Source: Bacteroidales bacterium
GTDB lineage: Bacteria > Bacteroidota > Bacteroidia > Bacteroidales > UBA932
Assembly (NCBI GenBank): GCA_015060245.1
Contig: SUYU01000016.1
Location: 1 to 35,377, forward strand
Direction: 5' to 3'
Length of the DNA stretch: 35,377 nt
A model generated the notes under the pieces. That model was not told where the DNA came from and made no database searches. It was given only the letters and a program-made list of their open reading frames with translations. How positions within the stretch are numbered: position 1 is the stretch's first letter; every line of letters begins with the position of its first letter. The position numbers were made by a program, and so were the translations under genes. Shown here in pieces: positions 1 to 7,372 of the stretch.

Positions 1-219
1 TGGTTTGATATTGTCCAGAAATCGCAATGGAAGAATTTTGGTGATATAAGATATGATTTTCCCTCTGCAGATTATGTGGGTAACCAGCATTATGTATTCA
101 ACATAAAAAGGAACAAATACAGATTGGTGGTTGTTGTAAAATTTACGATGGGGTATGTATTTATCCGTTTTGTTGGAACTCATTCACAGTATGATAAAAT
201 TGATTGTTCAACCATATAA
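1..219 (+). CDS. higB: HigB-family mRNA interferase toxin (5' end cut by window)
   Basis: Frame 1 is open from the first base to TAA at 217-219, giving the last 72 residues of a protein whose start lies outside the window. The visible part matches the HigB toxin family (PF09907): a W-K-x-x-x-DIR segment near the edge, a central V-F-N-I-K-R-N-K-Y-R-L core, then V-F-I-R-F-V-G-T-H and a Y-D-K-I-D end. Known members are ribosome-dependent mRNA endonucleases of type II toxin-antitoxin systems, held inactive by HigA. The putative antitoxin gene starts 12 bases downstream on the same strand, which is the usual toxin-first higBA order. The remaining length fits a full protein of about 95-100 residues, so only the N-terminus is missing. 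Activity cannot be judged without it. Confidence 0.85.
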   Translation, partial: WFDIVQKSQWKNFGDIRYDFPSADYVGNQHYVFNIKRNKYRLVVVVKFTMGYVFIRFVGTHSQYDKIDCSTI

Positions 220-231
220 ATTTTCAGGATT

Positions 232-594
232 ATGTTTGAAATTTCAGAACTCCAATATAAGTATGCATTGGCAAAAATTGAGGAACTGCTTCCTTTAACT
301 GATGACTCAACTCCAGTTAATGACAAAAATTCCATTGAACTTTCAATTATGTCTGAGATTGTTATGGCATATGAGAACAAGCATTTTCCTATTGAAAAGC
401 CAACAATTGCTGAATTGATTGATCTTGCTTTGGAAGAGGCAAGCATGACTCAGAAGGAACTGGCCTCCAAGGTTGGGGTCAGCCCATCAAGAATCAATGA
501 TTATATAACAGGAAGAGCGGAACCAACTCTTAAGGTGGCCCGCTCCTTGTGTAAAGTTCTGAATATCCAGCCTAACGCTATGTTGGGCTTGTAA
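232..594 (+). CDS. higA: HigA-like antitoxin with XRE-type HTH
   Basis: This 120-residue protein follows the HigB-type toxin after 12 bases. Residues about 1-55 form an acidic N-terminal region, which in this family contacts the toxin. Residues about 62-118 are an XRE/Cro-type helix-turn-helix: T-Q-K-E-L-A, then V-S-P-S-R-I-N-D-Y-I-T-G-R as turn and recognition helix, then P-T-L-K-V-A-R. Such antitoxins neutralise HigB and repress the shared promoter, which lies outside this window. The ATG at 232 is the first in frame after the toxin stop. The stop codon ends at 594, directly beside the stop of the convergent rlmB gene, so there is no intergenic space and no obvious terminator. Confidence 0.85.
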   Translation: MFEISELQYKYALAKIEELLPLTDDSTPVNDKNSIELSIMSEIVMAYENKHFPIEKPTIAELIDLALEEASMTQKELASKVGVSPSRINDYITGRAEPTLKVARSLCKVLNIQPNAMLGL

Positions 595-1338
595 TTATTT
601 CCTTACCCTCTGCCTTACAGCCTCGTAAAGGATAACGCTCGTAGCAACTGAAACATTGAGAGAGCCAATATTTCCGACCATTGGAATTTTTGCTTCCGCA
701 TTTGCAAGTTTTCTGATACCGTCGGAAATACCCTTGTCTTCTGCACCCATAACTATTGCTGTGGGTTTGGTAAGGTCTACATCGTAAATGTAGTTATCTG
801 TCTTTTCAGTGCAGGCTACAATATCAAAACCGCTCTCCATAAGGTAGTATGCAGCAGTCTTGAGGTTTGGCACCTTACATACATCAATTCTCAAAAGCGC
901 TCCTGCGGATGTCTTTATCGAGTCAGGTGTGATTGATGCACCTCCTTTTGCAGGAAGAATAATACAACTTACTCCTGCGCACTCTGCAGTACGCGCTATT
1001 GCTCCAAAATTCCTCACATCGCTCACACCGTCAAGCATCAGAACTATAGGATTTGGATTTTTTGCCAAAGCATTCTCAACAGCCTGTTCAATGGATACAT
1101 AATCAACTGTTGCAATCTGGGCAATTACTCCCTGGTGTCTTGCTCTGGTTATCTTGTCAAGTCTCTCTACCGGTACAAACTGGAAAGGTATCTGTTTCTC
1201 CTGCAACAAAGAGAATAATTGCTGGAACTGCTCACCGCCAAGTCCCTTCTTCAGCAGCACCTTTTCAATGTTTTTACCGGCTGATATAGCCTCAAAAACG
1301 GGATGCATTCCAAATAAATAGTTGATTTTCTGCTCCAT
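595..1338 (-). CDS. rlmB: 23S rRNA (guanosine-2'-O-)-methyltransferase RlmB (TrmH/SpoU family)
   Basis: The 247-residue protein has the normal length and domain order of RlmB. An N-terminal substrate-binding domain (about residues 1-75, L7Ae-like, beginning with a G-M-H-P-V-x-E-A motif) is followed by a SPOUT methyltransferase domain. The three SpoU motifs are clear: D-G-V-S-D-V-R-N-F-G-A-I-A-R-T-A-E, I-V-M-G-A-E-D-K-G-I, and I-P-M-x-G-x-I-x-S-L-N-V-S-V-A-T near the C-terminus. RlmB methylates the 2'-O of a conserved guanosine in the peptidyl-transferase loop of 23S rRNA, using S-adenosylmethionine. The gene starts 38 bases after the ABC-F stop in the coding direction, or 65 bases counted between coding regions. 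I see no good promoter consensus between them, so it is probably the last gene of the valS-led run. Confidence 0.93.
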   Translation of the reverse strand: MEQKINYLFGMHPVFEAISAGKNIEKVLLKKGLGGEQFQQLFSLLQEKQIPFQFVPVERLDKITRARHQGVIAQIATVDYVSIEQAVENALAKNPNPIVLMLDGVSDVRNFGAIARTAECAGVSCIILPAKGGASITPDSIKTSAGALLRIDVCKVPNLKTAAYYLMESGFDIVACTEKTDNYIYDVDLTKPTAIVMGAEDKGISDGIRKLANAEAKIPMVGNIGSLNVSVATSVILYEAVRQRVRK

Positions 1339-1403
1339 AATAATGGTATATTATCTGTTTTAATAATTCTGTTTTATTGTTGTGCACGAAATTGACTCCG
1401 TTC

Positions 1404-3365
1404 TCAAGCGGTCAATTCAATCCACTCGTCCATTTTAGCGTCAAGTTGCTTCTTTACGCTCTCATACTCTTTTGAACACTTTTCTATCTCCCCTACGTCT
1501 GTAAGTGATGAGATCCGTGTCTCTATTTCCTTCAAATCCTCTTCAAGTTGGGCAATCTCCTTCTCACATTTGTCAATCCTGTTCTGGAGTTTGCGCTTCT
1601 CCTTTTCTCTCTCCTTATGTTCAAGATACGACAATTTGGAAGCCTCCTTATCTGAAATCTCCTCTATTTTTTCTTTAGAAGGTGCGACAGATCCTGAACT
1701 CTTTTCAGATGAGTTCTGATTTTGCTGAGCCTTGCGCTCAAGTTCATTGAGGTTCTCAAGTTTTTTTCTTTCAAGGAAATCTCCAATGCCACCGAGGTGC
1801 TCCTTGACCTTGCCGTCTCTGAACTCATACACTTTGTTTACAAGACCGTCAAGGAAATCCCTGTCATGGGAAACAATTACAAGTGTTCCGTCATATGCTT
1901 GAAGTGCCTGCTTGAGGATATCCTTGGATATAAGGTCCATGTGGTTTGTAGGCTCATCAAGTGCAAGCAGGTTATGGGGTTTGAGCATAAGTTTTGCCAT
2001 TGCAAGTCTTGCCCTTTCGCCACCGCTCAATACAGCAACTTTTTTATCAATATCTTCGCCCCTGAAGAGAAATGCAGCAAGTATATCCCTGAGTTTTGTC
2101 CTTATGTCGCCTACAGCAATACGGTCGAGAGTCTCAAAAACTGTTGCATTCTTGTCAAGTACATCCTCCTGATTCTGGGCATAATATCCCATATCAACAT
2201 TATACCCCAAAGATGCTTCACCACCAAGCGGATAGAGTTCTTTGGTTATTATTTTCATCAGGGTGGTCTTGCCCTCACCGTTTCTTCCTACAAAAGCAAT
2301 CTTCTCTCCCCTTTCAATATTTATATTTACATTGTCAATGACAACCTTGCTCCCATACCCTATTGTGGCACCGGCAGTTTTGAAGACAATCTGTCCTGCG
2401 CGAGGTGCAGGCGGAAATTTTACATTAAGTGCAGACTTGTCTTCCTCATCTATCTCAATGCGGTCAAGTTTGTCAAGTTGTTTTATACGGCTCTGAACCT
2501 GATTGCTCTTTGTTGCCTTGTACCTGAAGCGTTCAATAAACTCTTCAGTCTTCTCAATCATTCTCTGCTGGTTTTCATAAGCCGCTTTCTGCTGCTCCAT
2601 ACGCTCCTTTCTCAGCACCTTATACTTGGAATACGGCACTTTATAGTCATGTATCTTGCCCAGCATTATCTCCACTGTACGGTTTGTAATGTTGTCAAGG
2701 AATTTCCTGTCATGAGAAATAAGCACAATTGAACCGGAAAAACTCTTAAGATAGTTCTCAAACCATTCAATTGATTCAATGTCAAGGTGGTTGGTAGGCT
2801 CATCAAGCAAAAGCACATCGGGCTTGCGCAAAAGAATCTTGGCAAGTTCTATACGCATGTTCCAGCCTTGGCTGAATGTCGAGGTCTGGCGTGAAAGTTC
2901 TTCCCTCTTGAATCCAAGACCAACAAGAATCCTTTCTGCCTGAGATTCGGGTGATTCACTCTCCAGAATAGCAACCCTGTCATTCAGTTCATTGAGTTTT
3001 ATAATCAGTCCGTGGTACTCCTTGCTTTCGTAATCAGTCCTTTGGGCCAAATCAAGTGTAATAGAGTCAATTTGGCTATGAATTCCATACAATTCAGAGA
3101 ATGCGGTAAGGGCTTCATCAATTACTGTTTTGTCCTTTGCATGCTCCATTTGTTGCGGAAGGTAGCCTATATTGAGACCTTGCGGAACCATAACCTTTCC
3201 GGATGTAGGCTGGTTGATTCCAAGTATAATCTTGAGCAGGGTCGATTTTCCCGCTCCATTTTTGCCTACAAGACCAATGCGGTCATTGTCGCTAATATGA
3301 AAATTTACATCGCTGAAGAGATTGAATCCTCCAAACGAAACAGTCAGGTTATTTATTGATATCAC
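1404..3365 (-). CDS. ABC-F family ATPase (Uup/YheS-like ribosome-associated factor)
   Basis: Two ABC ATPase domains sit in one soluble chain without membrane segments, which defines the ABC-F group of translation factors. Walker A motifs are at residues 34-41 (G-K-N-G-A-G-K-S) and around K366 (G-R-N-G-E-G-K-T). Both Walker B motifs read L-D-E-P-T-N-H. The interdomain linker carries the typical F-I-E-R-F-R-Y-K-A-T-K helix pair, and the last 110 or so residues are a lysine/glutamate-rich coiled coil like that of Uup. The first signature motif reads S-Q-G-W instead of S-G-G; the second is a normal L-S-G-G-E. I chose the GTG at 3363-3365 because it gives the family-typical start M-I-S-I-x-x-L-T-V-x-F-G-G. 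A TTG at 3372-3374 would add three residues. The gene overlaps the end of tatC by 17 bases, suggesting coupled translation. Confidence 0.9.
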   Translation of the reverse strand: MISINNLTVSFGGFNLFSDVNFHISDNDRIGLVGKNGAGKSTLLKIILGINQPTSGKVMVPQGLNIGYLPQQMEHAKDKTVIDEALTAFSELYGIHSQIDSITLDLAQRTDYESKEYHGLIIKLNELNDRVAILESESPESQAERILVGLGFKREELSRQTSTFSQGWNMRIELAKILLRKPDVLLLDEPTNHLDIESIEWFENYLKSFSGSIVLISHDRKFLDNITNRTVEIMLGKIHDYKVPYSKYKVLRKERMEQQKAAYENQQRMIEKTEEFIERFRYKATKSNQVQSRIKQLDKLDRIEIDEEDKSALNVKFPPAPRAGQIVFKTAGATIGYGSKVVIDNVNINIERGEKIAFVGRNGEGKTTLMKIITKELYPLGGEASLGYNVDMGYYAQNQEDVLDKNATVFETLDRIAVGDIRTKLRDILAAFLFRGEDIDKKVAVLSGGERARLAMAKLMLKPHNLLALDEPTNHMDLISKDILKQALQAYDGTLVIVSHDRDFLDGLVNKVYEFRDGKVKEHLGGIGDFLERKKLENLNELERKAQQNQNSSEKSSGSVAPSKEKIEEISDKEASKLSYLEHKEREKEKRKLQNRIDKCEKEIAQLEEDLKEIETRISSLTDVGEIEKCSKEYESVKKQLDAKMDEWIELTA

Positions 3366-4149
3366 GACAGACAAAAATGCTTAATTCATACAATGCGTAT
3401 AGTGGCAGACCTACTGCCATAAGAGTAAACGGATCTCCACTTGGAGTAATGAATGCTGCAAGTATAAGCAGCACAACAAATGCATGTCTTCTGTATTTCT
3501 TGAGAAAACTGCGTGTCAATACACCCAATCTTGAAAGAATGGCTGCCAGCGACGGCATCTCAAATACAACACCCATTATAAGTATCATCCAGGTAAACAT
3601 GGAGATATAGGATTGCAATGAAATCTGGTTTGCAACATCGCTGCTTACCTGATACGTTCCCAAAAATCTAAGTGTCAGAGGAAATATAAGGTAATAACCG
3701 ACAAGAACTCCAATAAAGAAAAGTATGGCTGCAAATGAGAACGCCCCCATAACAAGCCTCTCTTCATTCTCATAAAGTGCAGGTTTGATAAATAGCCACA
3801 ATTGGTACAATACAAACGGAGTTGCAAGTACAAGTGCAAAATAGAAAGTAGTGCTTATGTGTATAAAAAACTGGGCCGACAACTCTATATTTATAAGTTC
3901 AAGTTTAAATGGATCCAATCCCGGCATACCCATAGCGGCCAGGAGTTTGTCAACCATTCTGTAGAGCGGGAAGTCTGAACTTATCGGAGCAAAGACGATT
4001 CTGTCAAAAATAAAGTCCTTTGCAGAGAATATGACAACCATAAGCACCACAATCAGTATGGCACTCCTGAAGAGCACCTTTCTCAATTCGTCCAAGTGCT
4101 CCCAAAAAGTCATCTCCTGCTGGGTGTTACTCTCCTTTTTTAGGCTCAT
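3349..4149 (-). CDS. tatC: Sec-independent protein translocase subunit TatC
   Basis: This 266-residue membrane protein has the TatC family layout. A cytoplasmic N-terminus contains F-W-E-H-L-D-E-L-R, the conserved motif of the signal-peptide recognition site. It is followed by about six hydrophobic segments and the conserved F-x-P-x-L-Y-E-N-E and F-x-x-x-G-x-x-x-G-Y features. TatC binds twin-arginine signal peptides and recruits TatA for export of folded proteins. The ATG at 4147-4149 lies inside the 3' end of tatA, a 23-base overlap. A second ATG at 4111-4113 would start the protein just before T-F-W-E-H-L and also fits homologues, so the first 12 residues are uncertain. No obvious twin-arginine substrate is encoded in the window. 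Confidence 0.94.
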   Translation of the reverse strand: MSLKKESNTQQEMTFWEHLDELRKVLFRSAILIVVLMVVIFSAKDFIFDRIVFAPISSDFPLYRMVDKLLAAMGMPGLDPFKLELINIELSAQFFIHISTTFYFALVLATPFVLYQLWLFIKPALYENEERLVMGAFSFAAILFFIGVLVGYYLIFPLTLRFLGTYQVSSDVANQISLQSYISMFTWMILIMGVVFEMPSLAAILSRLGVLTRSFLKKYRRHAFVVLLILAAFITPSGDPFTLMAVGLPLYALYELSIFVCRDINK

Positions 4150-4324
4150 CGCTGTTAAGATCTTCCTCTATCCCTTTCACACCATCTTTAAAACTTTTAA
4201 CTCCCTTGCCGATACCTTTCATCAGTTCAGGAATTTTTTTGCCTCCAAACAATAGAAGTACAATAAGGGCAATAATGATGAGCTCACCGGGGCCGAAGTT
4301 GCCAAAAAGCAATAGTTGTTTCAT
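4127..4324 (-). CDS. tatA: Twin-arginine translocase subunit TatA/E
   Basis: This 65-residue protein has the classical TatA form: a short N-terminus with F-G-x-G-E-L, one membrane helix (about residues 13-26), the F-G-G-K-K-I-P-E-L hinge motif, then an amphipathic helix (K-G-I-G-K-G-V-K-S-F-K) and a short charged tail. TatA oligomers form the export passage for folded proteins together with TatC, which is encoded directly downstream and overlaps it by 23 bases. No separate TatB is seen, as is common in Bacteroidota. The gap to the thioesterase gene upstream is 30 bases, so it probably belongs to the same transcript. Confidence 0.94.
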   Translation of the reverse strand: MKQLLLFGNFGPGELIIIALIVLLLFGGKKIPELMKGIGKGVKSFKDGVKGIEEDLNSDEPKKGE

Positions 4325-4354
4325 TTTGTATAAAGTGTTTCGTTAATAAATCAT

Positions 4355-4759
4355 TTAAAAATATTTTTCTGCAATGTCAGTAAATATTTTGGGGGCTCTG
4401 GTAGGTTTGCGACTGTCGGAATGTATGAATCCTATAGTCACAGCACCGTCACAGACCAACAAACCATCCTGGTTATATATCTCATTCTTGATGACCATCT
4501 TTGCAAGAGGCATTTTCTCCACTTTGGAAACGATCCTCAATCTGTCCCCCATCTTTGTGGGCAACTTGTAATGGCACTCTACCGATACTACAGGCAACAT
4601 TATTCCGGACTCCTCAATTTTGCTGATAGGAATTCCTATATCCTCAAGCATGGCAATCCTTCCGCACTCAAAATACCTTACATAGTTTGAATGGTGCACT
4701 ATGCCCATAAGATCGGTTTCATAGTATCTTACATCAAGAAATGTTTCATGTACAATCAT
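4355..4759 (-). CDS. Acyl-CoA thioesterase, YbgC/4-hydroxybenzoyl-CoA thioesterase (hot-dog) family
   Basis: This 134-residue single-domain hot-dog protein carries the family signature near the N-terminus: R-Y-x-E-T-D-L-M-G-I-V-H-H-S-N-Y-V-R-Y-F-E. The aspartate (about residue 16) is the catalytic residue of this subgroup, followed by the H-x-x-Y-x-x-x-F-E helix. Relatives hydrolyse short- to medium-chain acyl-CoA or aromatic-CoA esters in the cytoplasm; the true substrate cannot be read from sequence. Its ATG overlaps the stop of the upstream calcium ATPase gene in an ATGA arrangement (4 bases), a typical sign of translational coupling. A role in phospholipid or CoA turnover is only inference from the family. 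Confidence 0.88.
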   Translation of the reverse strand: MIVHETFLDVRYYETDLMGIVHHSNYVRYFECGRIAMLEDIGIPISKIEESGIMLPVVSVECHYKLPTKMGDRLRIVSKVEKMPLAKMVIKNEIYNQDGLLVCDGAVTIGFIHSDSRKPTRAPKIFTDIAEKYF

Positions 4760-7350
4760 CTTCTCTTCTCTTTGAATCTTTTAATTAACCTTACCGCTTC
4801 ACCAACCCACAATACAAGAGATGTGGAGGCTACAATCTTTACCCAATCTGTCAATTCCAAAGGTGATGTCCTAAAGAATGCTCCACCAAACTCAATAATT
4901 ACAATCTGAAGCACAAATATCACAATTGCAATAAAAATGAATGATCTGTTCTCTCCCAGTTTGTAAAATGCAGAGTTATTGCCTCCAAGTGTCCTTGCAT
5001 TGAACATGTTCCAAAACTGAAGCATTACAAAAATAGTAAAGAACATTGAGAGTTCATATACTGAAATTTCACCATCAGCCTTGAATTTGAACAGAAGGCA
5101 TAAAAGTACAACAAGGAAAAAAATTCCCTGGTCAACTATGTTGAACAGCATTTGCCTTGATACAATAAATGATTTAACACTCCTTGGCCGTTTCTTCATC
5201 ACATCCTTGTACGACGGTTCTGTTGCCAGAGCCAATGCCGCAAATGTATCCATTATAAGATTTACCCATAACATCTGGGTTACTGTAAGAGGAAATTCTA
5301 TGCCAATAAAAGGACCAATCAGCGCAGTCAGAAGTGCTACAACGTTAATGGTAAGTTGGAACTGGATAAATTTCTGGATATTCAAATATATAGACCTTCC
5401 CCATTGCACTGCATTTACAACGCTGGCAAAGGAGTCATCCAACAATATAATGTCACTTGCCTCTTTTGCAACGGCCGTTCCGCTACCCATAGCCAAACCT
5501 ACATCGGCATAGTTTAGGGCAGGTGCATCATTTGTGCCATCTCCTGTAACTGCAACAACCTCACCACTTTCCTGAAGTAATCTTACCAGACGCATCTTGT
5601 CCGACGGCCTGGCCCTTGACATGACCTTTATCCTCATGGCAGCCGCTTTTGCAGCCTCCTCATCAAGTGCTTCAAAATCCGATCCTGTAATAAAATTCTC
5701 ATCAGTATCATATTCGTTCCACAATCCGGCCTGCCGCGCTATCTCTATTGCAGTCAATGAGGTGTCACCAGTTACAATCTTAACCTTTATACCCGCATTT
5801 ATACATTCATTCATTGCTTGCGGAACATCATCCCTAATAGGATCTGCTATGGCTACAAACCCACTGTATTCGAACTCCGCGTTGGATATAATCTCCTCAA
5901 TATCTTTCTTCGATTCAGAAGTGTCAATCATTGCATATGCAAATCCAAGCGCTCTCATTCCTTTTGCCTGATACTTCTTGACCTGTTCAGCACCTTCTGT
6001 TACATTGCCTTTAGCGCATTTGGTAAATATTATCTCAGGAGCCCCTTTAATGAACAAATGGTACTTATTTGAGGAATTTTCAAGATGTCTGCACTCGCAA
6101 AGGGTTGCCATATACTTTCTTTGTGTATTGAAAAGCAGCCTCTGGACAATTACGCTTCGGGTTCTGTATTCACGATAATCATACCCGTTTTTTGACAGGA
6201 ATGCCAAAAGGGCACCTTCAGTTGGGTTTCCAATCGCAGAAACCTTTCCTTGCGCCTCTTCAAGGAATGCAGTGGAATTACCTGCAACCAGAGTTGCAAA
6301 GAGTGCATCAAGTTTACCGGAGAAGTACTGGACCTCCATCTTGTTCTGCGTAAGAGTGCCGGTTTTATCTGTACAAATTACAGTCGCTGCGCCCATAGTT
6401 TCACATGCATGCATTTTTCTTACAAGTGAATTCTCCGCAGTCATTTTGCGCATGCTGTAAGCAAGGCTCAATGTAACACTCATTGCAAGTCCTTCAGGAA
6501 CAGCAACAACTATCAGTGTAACTGCAATCATGAAGAAACTCAAAAGCAACTCAAGATTTTCAAGCGTCGCTTCGAAAGTGAGAACTCCTATTGCAGCATC
6601 CCTGACAACAAGTGCTATGAATGTGAGTGCCGCTACACCAAATCCCACCTTGCCAATAACTGAACTCAAGGCATTTAGTTGCTTGTTCAGCGGTGTTTCT
6701 GAACCTGTAATTTCACTTGCTTGTCTTGCAGTCTTGCCTATTTCAGTATTGTCTCCAACATTTGTAACCTCAAATACGCCATCACCTTCTGATACTGTAG
6801 TCCCTCTATATACAAAATTAGGAGAGTACGCACCATTGAAACTTTTTACAGGAACATGAGTCTTGATTGAATCCTTACTCTCTCCGTTAAGGCTTGATTC
6901 ATTTACGGCAAGATCCATCGATTCAAGCAGTTTGCCGTCTGCAGGAATCTCATCTCCTTGTGCCAGAACCACTATATCCCCTACAACAATCTCATTTTTA
7001 GGAACTTCACAAACAGTTCCATCCCTATAAACCTTTACTGGAACAGTATCGTTGACTTTATTGAGAATATCAAACTCCTTGCCTGCCTTGTACTCATTTA
7101 TAAATGAGAGGAATGTTGCAAGAAAAACAGCCAGAATAATACCCAGGCTCTCCACCATTGATCCGTGAAAATAGCCGGTAATCATTGAGAGAACTGTAGC
7201 AAAAAGCAGCAGTTTTATTATTGGATCATTGAACTTACCCAAAAGCAATTTAACCCAACTCTCCCTTGAAGGGGGAGTTAGGTCATTGCTTCCGAATTTT
7301 GCCCTGTTTTCTGCAACCTGGGTACTGGTCAATCCATTGTATTGTTGCAT
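4756..7350 (-). CDS. Calcium-translocating P-type ATPase, PMCA type (P-IIB-like)
   Basis: This 864-residue cation pump has all main P-type ATPase elements. An N-terminal cation-ATPase domain leads to two membrane helices and the actuator domain (about 95-230). The helix motif V-A-V-P-E-G-L-A-M is followed by the phosphorylation site D-K-T-G-T at D328, then the nucleotide-binding domain with K-G-A-P-E, and the hinge T-G-D-G-T-N-D-A-P. The C-terminal helices include W-V-N-L-I-M-D-T-F-A-A-L-A-L-A-T-E-P, typical of calcium pumps with one Ca site. The expected activity is ATP-driven Ca2+ export across the inner membrane. One oddity: the actuator loop reads L-N-G-E-S, with asparagine (residue 155) where T-G-E-S is usual. 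The gene lies 22 bases after valS and overlaps the thioesterase gene by 4. Confidence 0.92.
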   Translation of the reverse strand: MQQYNGLTSTQVAENRAKFGSNDLTPPSRESWVKLLLGKFNDPIIKLLLFATVLSMITGYFHGSMVESLGIILAVFLATFLSFINEYKAGKEFDILNKVNDTVPVKVYRDGTVCEVPKNEIVVGDIVVLAQGDEIPADGKLLESMDLAVNESSLNGESKDSIKTHVPVKSFNGAYSPNFVYRGTTVSEGDGVFEVTNVGDNTEIGKTARQASEITGSETPLNKQLNALSSVIGKVGFGVAALTFIALVVRDAAIGVLTFEATLENLELLLSFFMIAVTLIVVAVPEGLAMSVTLSLAYSMRKMTAENSLVRKMHACETMGAATVICTDKTGTLTQNKMEVQYFSGKLDALFATLVAGNSTAFLEEAQGKVSAIGNPTEGALLAFLSKNGYDYREYRTRSVIVQRLLFNTQRKYMATLCECRHLENSSNKYHLFIKGAPEIIFTKCAKGNVTEGAEQVKKYQAKGMRALGFAYAMIDTSESKKDIEEIISNAEFEYSGFVAIADPIRDDVPQAMNECINAGIKVKIVTGDTSLTAIEIARQAGLWNEYDTDENFITGSDFEALDEEAAKAAAMRIKVMSRARPSDKMRLVRLLQESGEVVAVTGDGTNDAPALNYADVGLAMGSGTAVAKEASDIILLDDSFASVVNAVQWGRSIYLNIQKFIQFQLTINVVALLTALIGPFIGIEFPLTVTQMLWVNLIMDTFAALALATEPSYKDVMKKRPRSVKSFIVSRQMLFNIVDQGIFFLVVLLCLLFKFKADGEISVYELSMFFTIFVMLQFWNMFNARTLGGNNSAFYKLGENRSFIFIAIVIFVLQIVIIEFGGAFFRTSPLELTDWVKIVASTSLVLWVGEAVRLIKRFKEKRR

Positions 7351-7372
7351 GTTCTATTGCAAATATGTAAGA

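Noticed and set aside
1722..2732. Plus-strand open frame of 336 codons
   Set aside because: It lies entirely antisense to the well-supported ABC-F gene; its cysteine- and leucine-rich translation is that of a shadow frame.
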